Under the pieces are notes generated by a model that had not been told where the DNA came from, made no database searches, and worked only from the letters and a program-made list of their open reading frames with translations. A stretch of 5,004 bases of DNA from JABABD01 sp965530995 (GTDB lineage Bacteria; Bacteroidota; Bacteroidia; Flavobacteriales; Flavobacteriaceae), in contig CBESOB010000208.1 in the NCBI GenBank assembly GCA_965530995.1, forward strand, positions 1-5,004, read 5' to 3'. Positions 1 to 5,004 of this stretch are shown here, in pieces (positions within the stretch are counted from its first letter, which is position 1; each line of letters starts with the position of its first letter). The position numbers and the translations under genes were made by a program.

Positions 1-75
1 TATAAAGCTATTAATTGTTAAAGGGTAATTAATTGGGCATTTATTAGTTTTAGTTAGTTTAGTTAATTATTGGGA

Positions 76-110
76 GAAAGTGAGGGCGAAAGTCCTCACT
101 TTCATTTTAT
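76..110 (+). terminator. Rho-independent terminator of an upstream gene
   Basis: Bases 76-87 pair with 92-103 to give a 12-bp stem: ten perfect Watson-Crick pairs (GAAAGTGAGG with CCTCACTTTC), then one G-U wobble and one C-G pair. They close a GAAA (GNRA-type) tetraloop at 88-91. A T-rich tail, ATTTTAT (104-110), follows on the + strand. The bases on the other side are not T-rich when read on the - strand, so the direction is +. No gene ends inside the window before it, so it probably ends a transcript entering from the left and insulates nrdB from it. Confidence 0.75.
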
Positions 111-135
111 ACAAGAGATCTCACTCAATTCTTCC

Positions 136-173
136 TGGTTTTGAGAAAATATTTGGACATTATTTCAAAACCA
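136..173. other. Unexplained hairpin / inverted repeat in the nrdB leader region
   Basis: TGGTTTTGA (136-144) is perfectly complementary to TCAAAACCA (165-173), giving a 9-bp stem around a 20-base AT-rich loop. A G-U and an A-U pair (145/164, 146/163) could extend the stem inward. No T-run follows on either strand, so this is a poor terminator. It could be an operator-like dyad, a structured RNA element or chance in AT-rich DNA. The repeat itself is certain; its function is unknown. Confidence 0.4.
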
Positions 174-221
174 CAATCCCTTATTTCATCACTTGCGAGC
201 GATTATGAATATATTTAAAAT

Positions 222-306
222 ATTGACAATCAAATAGTTATAAATTATTTCATGAATCTTCTTGAAAGCATTGAAAAATAAGGCATGTTAAAAACTTGTT
301 GACAAC
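222..306. promoter_or_regulatory. Pair of matching TTGACAA dyads, possible operator or -35 elements
   Basis: ATTGACAAT (222-230) and GTTGACAAC (298-306) are both perfect 4+1+4 palindromes sharing the core TTGACAA, with centres 76 bp apart. The second also reads as a textbook sigma-70 -35 box (TTGACA, 299-304), with TGTTAT (322-327) a 17-bp spacer downstream and matching the -10 consensus at four of six positions. Bacteroidota normally use a different promoter consensus, so the -35 reading is uncertain. Binding sites for a transcription factor controlling nrdB are an alternative. Short repeats of this size can arise by chance here. Confidence 0.25.
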
Positions 307-348
307 GTTTATAAAATCATGTGTTATTTTCTATTACATTTTTGAATC

Positions 349-379
349 TTTGTTAGTCCCAAATCACCTGAAAGTTTTG
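349..379 (+). promoter_or_regulatory. Candidate Bacteroidota-type promoter for nrdB
   Basis: TTTG (349-352) lies 19 bp before AAGTTTTG (372-379). The Bacteroidota primary-sigma consensus is about TTTG, 19-21 bp, then TANNTTTG, so the -7 element differs only at its first base (A for T). Transcription would start around 384-388 and give a very short A-rich leader of about 20 bases, including eight consecutive A residues (390-397). No Shine-Dalgarno sequence precedes the ATG at 408, as is usual in this phylum. The match is imperfect and the call is tentative. Confidence 0.3.
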
Positions 380-407
380 TCCAATTTTTAAAAAAAAGAA
401 CACCAAA

Positions 408-1388
408 ATGTCGCAACAAGTAGAGCCGATTTTAGAAAAAAATGAAGGAAGATTTGTCATTTTTCCAATACAACATCATGATATTTGGGAATGGTATAAA
501 AAGTCAGAGGCGAGTTTTTGGACCGCTGAAGAAATTGACCTTCATCAAGATCTAAGTGATTGGGCTACAAAATTGAATGATGATGAGCGTTATTTCATTA
601 AGCATATTTTGGCATTCTTCGCAGCTAGCGATGGAATCGTAAATGAAAACCTGGCAGAGAACTTCGTAAATGAAGTTCAGTATAGCGAGGCGAAATTCTT
701 TTATGGATTCCAGATCATGATGGAGAACATCCATAGTGAAACCTATTCGTTACTGATTGATACTTATGTTAAGGATGAAAAGGAAAAGGACATGTTGTTC
801 AATGCTATTGAGACATTCCCAGCCATTAAGAAAAAGGCAGATTGGGCGCTTCAGTGGATAGAGTCCCCAAGCTTTGCTGAGCGTCTAATTGCATTTGCTG
901 CCGTTGAGGGGATTTTCTTCTCCGGTGCATTCTGTAGTATCTTCTGGTTGAAGAAAAGAGGTTTAATGCCTGGTCTGACGTTTTCGAATGAATTGATTTC
1001 AAGAGACGAAGGCGTGCATGCAGACTTTGCAGTACACTTACATAATAAGCACTTGATTAATAAAGTACCTAAGCAACGCATTACAGATATCCTTGTAGAT
1101 GCATTAAATATCGAACGCGAGTTTATTACCGAATCATTGCCAGCAAGTTTAATAGGGATGAACGCAAAACTCATGGCGCAATACTTGGAATTCGTTACTG
1201 ACAGATTACTTGTTGAGTTAGAGTGTGACAAAGTTTACAACTCAACAAACCCATTCGATTTCATGGACATGATATCGCTTCAAGGAAAAACTAACTTCTT
1301 TGAGAAAAGAGTAGCCGAATATCAGAAAGCGGGTGTCATGAATAAGGAAGAAGAAGCTGATAAGTTCAATTTCGACGCAGATTTTTAA
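408..1388 (+). CDS. nrdB: Class Ia ribonucleotide reductase, small (beta, R2) subunit
   Basis: NrdB generates and stores the diiron-tyrosyl radical that NrdA uses to reduce ribonucleoside diphosphates to deoxyribonucleoside diphosphates in the cytoplasm. At 326 aa it is a complete ferritin-like R2. By alignment from memory with human and E. coli R2, the iron ligands are D75, E106, H109, E167, E201 and H204. The radical tyrosine is Y113 in the motif ENIHSETY. Radical-transfer residues W38, D200 and Y305 are present. The tail FNFDADF (320-326) is the R1-docking peptide and nearly matches the eukaryotic FTLDADF. There is no N-terminal ATP-cone, unlike some Bacteroidota NrdB proteins. The start is supported because residues 6-21 align with the human R2 start of homology (RFVIFPI) and an in-frame TGA lies at 369-371. 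It has no Shine-Dalgarno sequence. It precedes nrdA by 126 bases, the reverse of the E. coli nrdA-nrdB order. Retention of Tyr and absence of nrdI/nrdH neighbours favour class Ia over Ib or Ic. Confidence 0.97.
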   Translation: MSQQVEPILEKNEGRFVIFPIQHHDIWEWYKKSEASFWTAEEIDLHQDLSDWATKLNDDERYFIKHILAFFAASDGIVNENLAENFVNEVQYSEAKFFYGFQIMMENIHSETYSLLIDTYVKDEKEKDMLFNAIETFPAIKKKADWALQWIESPSFAERLIAFAAVEGIFFSGAFCSIFWLKKRGLMPGLTFSNELISRDEGVHADFAVHLHNKHLINKVPKQRITDILVDALNIEREFITESLPASLIGMNAKLMAQYLEFVTDRLLVELECDKVYNSTNPFDFMDMISLQGKTNFFEKRVAEYQKAGVMNKEEEADKFNFDADF

Positions 1389-1409
1389 GTAATACAAGTA
1401 CATAATAGA

Positions 1410-1461
1410 GATTGATTCCCTAGGAGTATTATCAATCCAGAATACTGGCTTATTCAATCCA
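1410..1461 (+). other. Overlapping inverted repeats in the nrdB-nrdA spacer
   Basis: The 126-base spacer (1389-1514) contains GATTGAT (1410-1416) complementary to ATCAATC (1431-1437), and AGTATT (1425-1430) complementary to AATACT (1441-1446). The second left arm lies in the loop of the first hairpin, so the two stems interlock like an H-type pseudoknot or exclude each other. A third small hairpin, CCAG-AATA-CTGG (1437-1448), competes with both. TCAATCCA also occurs twice directly (1432-1439, 1454-1461). No T-run follows, so this is not a standard terminator, and I see no Bacteroidota promoter. Co-transcription of nrdB and nrdA through it is likely. It may tune subunit ratio or mRNA processing, or be chance. 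Confidence 0.35.
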
Positions 1462-1514
1462 TAGCATCAGATAAAACCAATTAATCCATTAACCAAATTA
1501 AAAATTAATAGCAC

Positions 1515-4010
1515 ATGTTTGTAGTAAAAAGAGACGGCAGAAAAGAAGTAATAATGTTTGATAAGATCACGGCAAGAGTAAAGAAATTATGCTATGGTCT
1601 GAACGAAATTGTCGACCCACTTAAAGTGACAATGCGTGTTATAGAAGGACTGTACGATGGTGTTACTACAAGTGAATTGGATAATCTTGCTGCTGAAATA
1701 GCGGCTACTATGACCACAGCACATCCAGATTACGCGAAACTAGCGGCAAGGATTTCTGTCTCTAACCTTCACAAAAACACGAAGAAAAGCTTTAGTGAAG
1801 TAATGGAGGATTTGCACAAATATGTAAATCCAAGAACAGGAAAAGATGCACCATTGTTGTCTGATGAAGTGCACACTGTTATTATGGAGAACAAGGAGCT
1901 GTTAGACTCCACCATAATTTATAACCGAGATTTTGGCTACGACTATTTTGGTTTTAAAACATTAGAGCGCTCTTACCTATTAAAATTGAATGGGCAAATT
2001 GCTGAAAGACCGCAACATATGCTTATGCGTGTGTCTATTGGGATTCATTTAAATGATTTGGACTCTGCGATTGAAACCTATGAGTTAATGTCTAAAAAGT
2101 ACTTTACACATGCAACACCAACCTTGTTCAATTCAGGGACACCAAAACCACAGATGTCATCATGTTTTTTATTGACAATGAAAGACGATAGCATCGATGG
2201 GATATATGATACTTTAAAGCAAACAGCAAAGATTTCACAATCTGCCGGTGGTATAGGCTTGTCTATTCATAATGTCCGTGCAACAGGAAGTTACATTGCA
2301 GGCACTAACGGAACAAGTAATGGTATCGTTCCAATGCTTCGTGTATTTAATGACACAGCACGTTATGTAGATCAAGGTGGAGGAAAACGTAAGGGGAGTT
2401 TTGCCATATACATGGAAACATGGCATGCCGATATCTACCAATTCTTGGAATTGAAAAAGAACCACGGAAAAGAGGAAATGCGTGCACGAGATCTATTCTA
2501 TGCGATGTGGAACTCTGATTTGTTCATGAAACGTGTTCAAGAAGATAGTGATTGGACATTAATGTGTCCTAACGAATGCCCAGGGCTTAGTGATTGTCAT
2601 AGTGAAGAATTTGAGGCCTTATACCAGAAGTATGAAGCCGCAGGAAAAGGCCGCAAGACCGTGAAGGCACGTGAGCTTTGGGAGAAAATACTGGAATCTC
2701 AAATAGAGACAGGCACGCCATATATGTTGTATAAAGATGCAGCAAACCGTAAATCCAATCAAAAAAATCTAGGAACGATCAAGTCATCGAACTTGTGTAC
2801 GGAAATCATGGAGTACACCTCTCCAGATGAGGTAGCGGTTTGTAACTTGGCATCCATTGCATTACCAATGTTCATCAAGAATGGTGAATTCGATCATAAA
2901 GAATTGTTCAGGATCACGAAGCAGGTGACAAAGAACTTGAATAGGGTTATCGATAGAAACTACTATCCTGTTAAGGAAGCTGAGAATTCTAACATGCGTC
3001 ACAGGCCAATTGGTTTGGGCGTACAAGGCTTGGCAGATGCCTTCATCAAATTACGCCTACCGTTTACAAGTGACGAAGCAAAAAAGTTGAATCAAGATAT
3101 TTTTGAGACACTTTACTATGCAGCTGTAACGGCCTCGATGGAAGAAGCTAAAGTTGATGGTCCTTATCAAACCTATGAAGGGTCTCCAATAAGCAAAGGA
3201 GAATTCCAACATAACTTATGGAATATAAAAGATGAAGATTGTAGCGGTCTTTGGGATTGGGCGAAACTACGTAAACAAGTGTTAAAACACGGTGTGCGTA
3301 ACTCTTTATTAGTAGCACCAATGCCAACAGCGTCGACCTCTCAGATTCTTGGAAACAACGAATGTTTCGAGCCTTACACATCTAATATTTATACTAGACG
3401 TGTATTGTCTGGAGAGTTTATCGTTGTGAATAAGCATTTATTGGAAGACCTTGTAGAATTAGGCCTTTGGGACGAAAACCTGAAACAAGAGATCATGCGG
3501 GCGAACGGTTCAGTTCAACATGTCGATGCAATACCTCAAGATATCAAGGACCTTTACAAGACGGTTTGGGAAATGAGTATGAAAGACATCATCGATATGT
3601 CTAGACAAAGAGGTTATTTCATTGACCAATCACAATCCTTGAACTTGTTCTTGGAGGGAGCAACTATGGCGAAATTAACCTCTATGCATTTCTATGCATG
3701 GAAGAGCGGATTGAAGACTGGTATGTACTATCTACGTACTAAAAGTGCCGTAGATGCCATCAAGTTTACTTTGGATAATACCAAGAAGGAAGAACCTGTT
3801 GCCAAAGTTACTGAGGTGATCGAGTCTGCTCCTGATGCTGTTGTAGCGAAGCGAAAGCAAAAAGCCACTAAAACAGCTGAAAAATTTGCTAGTGAAACAG
3901 CTACTAAACCTGCCGTGGAAGTAGAGCCAATGTCTGCAGATGAGATGAAAGCATTGATCTCTCAGGCAAAGGAAGCTGAAGGTGATGATTGCTTAATGTG
4001 TGGGTCATAA
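1515..4010 (+). CDS. nrdA: Class Ia ribonucleotide reductase, large (alpha, R1) subunit
   Basis: NrdA is the catalytic subunit that reduces ribonucleoside diphosphates using the radical made by NrdB. Of 831 aa, residues 1 to about 90 form an ATP-cone (VKRDGR at 4-9; K5, E11, D56, K87 match human K5, E11, D57, K88), predicting dATP inhibition. The ten-stranded barrel follows, with redox pair C217 and C443, thiyl-radical C428, and N426 and E430 in NLCTE. Specificity loops 1 (about 255-270) and 2 (about 283-296), phosphate loop PMPTAST (602-608) and radical-pathway Y738-Y739 are all present. The tail ends CLMCGS, with C826 and C829 as the shuttle cysteines that would be re-reduced by thioredoxin or glutaredoxin. 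The linker to that tail (about 755-825) is Lys/Ala/Glu-rich and about twice the human length. The start MFVVKRDGR aligns with human MHVIKRDGR. There is no Shine-Dalgarno sequence. The protein is strikingly like eukaryotic RRM1, especially the plant form. It probably shares a transcript with nrdB. Confidence 0.97.
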   Translation: MFVVKRDGRKEVIMFDKITARVKKLCYGLNEIVDPLKVTMRVIEGLYDGVTTSELDNLAAEIAATMTTAHPDYAKLAARISVSNLHKNTKKSFSEVMEDLHKYVNPRTGKDAPLLSDEVHTVIMENKELLDSTIIYNRDFGYDYFGFKTLERSYLLKLNGQIAERPQHMLMRVSIGIHLNDLDSAIETYELMSKKYFTHATPTLFNSGTPKPQMSSCFLLTMKDDSIDGIYDTLKQTAKISQSAGGIGLSIHNVRATGSYIAGTNGTSNGIVPMLRVFNDTARYVDQGGGKRKGSFAIYMETWHADIYQFLELKKNHGKEEMRARDLFYAMWNSDLFMKRVQEDSDWTLMCPNECPGLSDCHSEEFEALYQKYEAAGKGRKTVKARELWEKILESQIETGTPYMLYKDAANRKSNQKNLGTIKSSNLCTEIMEYTSPDEVAVCNLASIALPMFIKNGEFDHKELFRITKQVTKNLNRVIDRNYYPVKEAENSNMRHRPIGLGVQGLADAFIKLRLPFTSDEAKKLNQDIFETLYYAAVTASMEEAKVDGPYQTYEGSPISKGEFQHNLWNIKDEDCSGLWDWAKLRKQVLKHGVRNSLLVAPMPTASTSQILGNNECFEPYTSNIYTRRVLSGEFIVVNKHLLEDLVELGLWDENLKQEIMRANGSVQHVDAIPQDIKDLYKTVWEMSMKDIIDMSRQRGYFIDQSQSLNLFLEGATMAKLTSMHFYAWKSGLKTGMYYLRTKSAVDAIKFTLDNTKKEEPVAKVTEVIESAPDAVVAKRKQKATKTAEKFASETATKPAVEVEPMSADEMKALISQAKEAEGDDCLMCGS

Positions 4011-4030
4011 ATTACATGTAAGTGTTAAAT

Positions 4031-4062
4031 AAAAAAAGCATCTCGAAAGAGATGCTTTTTTT
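4031..4062. terminator. Bidirectional rho-independent terminator between convergent genes
   Basis: GCATCTC (4038-4044) pairs perfectly with GAGATGC (4049-4055) around a GAAA tetraloop (4045-4048). Seven A residues (4031-4037) precede the stem and seven T residues (4056-4062) follow it. The structure therefore has a U-tract when transcribed in either direction. It begins 21 bases after the nrdA stop and ends 17 bases from the stop of the convergent lipoprotein gene, so it very probably ends both transcripts. Confidence 0.93.
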
Positions 4063-4078
4063 ATTCGTGTAATATCGA

Positions 4079-4930
4079 TTAATTACCTGCCATTAGGGCA
4101 AAGAATTTATCGATGTTTGGCATTAGGATAATGCGTGTTCTTCTATTTCTAGAACGCCCTTCTCTTGTGTTGTTTTCTGTGAGCGGTTGAAAACTGCTTC
4201 TTCCAGAGGCGATTAGTTGCTCAGGTGTTACATTGAATTTATTTTGGAGTCTACGCACTACTGAAGTAGCACGTAATACACTTAAGTCCCAGTTATCCTT
4301 TACGGTTGCTGTATTGATGGTTTTTGGATCGGTATGCCCTTCGACCATTACATCTAAACTAGGTTCTGAATTAATGACGTTCGCTAGTTTTTCAAGAATA
4401 TTGTCGGCTTTAGGACTCACTCTATAGCTTCCAGAATTGAATAGCATCTTGTCGGAGATCGAGATCATGACAACCGTTTCATTAATGTCGATGACAACAT
4501 CGTCATCCTCATTTAATGCACTTCTATCAATAAAGCGCTCCAAATTATGAGCAACTGCTAAGTTCATCGAATCCTTCAGGGTTCTCGCTTGGCTTAATTT
4601 GTAAGAGTCGACATTGGTTAGAGTGGCTTCCATCTGACGTCTCATATCGTTAGAAACCACAGTCCCATCTTCAGATAATGTCAATTTAGAATCGTTTTCT
4701 TCTCTCAAGGAATAGACATCTTCGGTGAGTGTGCTGATCTTTGTGTTGTAGTCATCAACGCGCTGCTGAATCGCATCGAATTTAGCTTCAAGGTCTTCTT
4801 TTTCAACTCGGGTCTTGGTAAGTTCACTCTTAATTTGTCCGTTTTCTTGCTCTAAGGCAACGTATTTCTTTTTCGAAACACAAGACGTTAGTAAAATCAA
4901 GGTGATTAGTGCAATGGATTGCTTTTTCAT
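4079..4930 (-). CDS. OmpA-family peptidoglycan-binding outer-membrane lipoprotein
   Basis: This 283-aa protein probably tethers the outer membrane to peptidoglycan. It starts MKKQS, followed by a hydrophobic segment (about 6-15) and the lipobox LTSC with acylated C17 (signal peptidase II type). The residues after C17 are VSKKK, with no acidic surface-export signal of the Bacteroidota type, so the mature protein most likely faces the periplasm. Residues about 20-80 are a charged, heptad-like predicted coiled coil. Residues about 145-270 form an OmpA/MotB-like domain with GHTD (198-201), DLSVLRA (215-221) and NRRTRI (262-267). D201 and R220 match the diaminopimelate-contacting Asp and Arg of OmpA. 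There is no beta-barrel. The start is supported by the signal peptide. No Shine-Dalgarno sequence is seen. The gene converges on nrdA with a shared terminator and has no evident link to nucleotide metabolism. The family call is firm; the exact role and substrate are inferred, and I cannot assign a gene name. Confidence 0.9.
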   Translation of the reverse strand: MKKQSIALITLILLTSCVSKKKYVALEQENGQIKSELTKTRVEKEDLEAKFDAIQQRVDDYNTKISTLTEDVYSLREENDSKLTLSEDGTVVSNDMRRQMEATLTNVDSYKLSQARTLKDSMNLAVAHNLERFIDRSALNEDDDVVIDINETVVMISISDKMLFNSGSYRVSPKADNILEKLANVINSEPSLDVMVEGHTDPKTINTATVKDNWDLSVLRATSVVRRLQNKFNVTPEQLIASGRSSFQPLTENNTREGRSRNRRTRIILMPNIDKFFALMAGN

Positions 4931-5004
4931 TATTAGGGTTTTAAATATTATATGGTATTTACGAACCTAATACGATTGTGGACTTTAATAGAATGAATAA
5001 ATAA
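4931..5004 (-). promoter_or_regulatory. Upstream region of the lipoprotein gene, promoter not clearly identified
   Basis: Read on the - strand, TAGGTTCG (4969-4962) differs from the Bacteroidota -7 consensus TANNTTTG at one base, but no TTTG element lies 19-21 bp upstream. A perfect TATAAT (4952-4947) is also present, without a matching -35 box. Either could belong to the promoter, which should lie here if the gene is monocistronic. No other coding sequence is seen before the window ends. Confidence 0.2.

Larger units (their letters stand above)
1..407. other. Gene-free region upstream of nrdB
   Basis: No credible coding region is seen in these 407 bases on either strand. The first 75 bases are AT-rich, with stops in all three + frames by base 28, and include four closely spaced TAGT units (45-63). 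They may be the 3' end or untranslated tail of a + strand gene outside the window, because a terminator follows at once (76-110). The remaining roughly 300 bases are AT-rich leader DNA. They hold an unexplained hairpin (136-173), two related short dyads (222-230, 298-306) and a weak promoter candidate (349-379). I see no tRNA and no recognisable riboswitch. I also see no match to the NrdR box, a 16-bp palindrome of the ACACTATATATAGTGT type that regulates nrd genes in many bacteria. Confidence 0.8.

Noticed and set aside
45..66. Run of four TAGT units (TAGTTTTAGTTAGTTTAGTT)
   Set aside because: Unit spacing is irregular (6, 4 and 5 bases) and the stretch is low-complexity T-rich sequence just before a terminator. 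There is no basis for calling a functional repeat.
209..224. AT-rich near-palindrome around ATATTTAAAATAT
   Set aside because: Composed only of A and T in an AT-rich region, so such symmetry is expected by chance. It does not match the NrdR box.
153..384. TTGGACA (153-159) and its complement TGTCCAA (378-384), suggesting a long-range pairing across the leader
   Set aside because: A 7-base complementarity is expected by chance within about 300 bases of AT-rich DNA, and the arms are over 200 bases apart.
1242..1457. 71-aa open frame on the - strand spanning the end of nrdB and the spacer
   Set aside because: Most of it is antisense to nrdB codons for the conserved C-terminal region, it shows no family features, and it would be transcribed against the nrd operon with no promoter or terminator evident.
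1389..1514. Separate promoter for nrdA in the spacer
   Set aside because: No TANNTTTG or TTTG pair at suitable spacing and no convincing sigma-70 pair was found, so co-transcription with nrdB is the simpler reading.
76..4055. Both terminators carry a GAAA tetraloop, suggesting a shared or mobile terminator element
   Set aside because: GNRA tetraloops are common in intrinsic terminators because they stabilise stems, and the two stem sequences are unrelated.
4233..4427. 64-aa open frame on the + strand inside the lipoprotein gene
   Set aside because: It lies wholly antisense to a well-supported OmpA-family gene, has no recognisable motif, and is best explained as a shadow of that gene's codon use. 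The same applies to the - strand frames inside nrdB and nrdA (552-734, 851-1231, 2235-2465, 3148-3381).

Overview
This window looks like a chromosomal housekeeping segment from a Bacteroidota bacterium, most likely a Sphingobacteriia/Cytophagia-type organism. That assignment is inference. It rests on AT-rich intergenic DNA, no Shine-Dalgarno sequences before any of the three genes, a class Ia ribonucleotide reductase of the form closely resembling the eukaryotic enzyme, and an OmpA-family lipoprotein with a MotB-like C-terminal domain.

Layout. Bases 1-407 hold no gene. They begin with a strong rho-independent terminator (76-110) that must serve a + strand gene lying left of the window. They then carry about 300 bases of AT-rich leader DNA with a 9-bp-stem hairpin (136-173), two short matching dyads (222-230 and 298-306) and a weak Bacteroidota-type promoter candidate (349-379). 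Next come nrdB (408-1388, small subunit) and nrdA (1515-4010, large subunit) on the + strand. They are separated by 126 bases that contain overlapping inverted repeats but no clear promoter. A bidirectional terminator (4031-4062) separates nrdA from a convergent - strand gene (4079-4930) for an OmpA-like outer-membrane lipoprotein. The last 74 bases are the upstream region of that lipoprotein gene.

How the genes work together. NrdB builds the diiron-tyrosyl radical and NrdA holds the active site and allosteric sites; together they reduce ribonucleoside diphosphates to deoxyribonucleoside diphosphates for DNA synthesis. All catalytic, metal-binding and radical-transfer residues that I could place are present in both subunits. 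An ATP-cone at the NrdA N-terminus predicts feedback inhibition by dATP. The lipoprotein is functionally unrelated and probably links the outer membrane to peptidoglycan.

No undescribed multi-gene system is visible. The points worth a second look are the eukaryote-like character of the reductase, the unusually long C-terminal arm of NrdA, and unexplained secondary structure upstream of nrdB and between nrdB and nrdA. Comparisons with human, plant, E. coli and Acinetobacter proteins are from memory, not from a database search.
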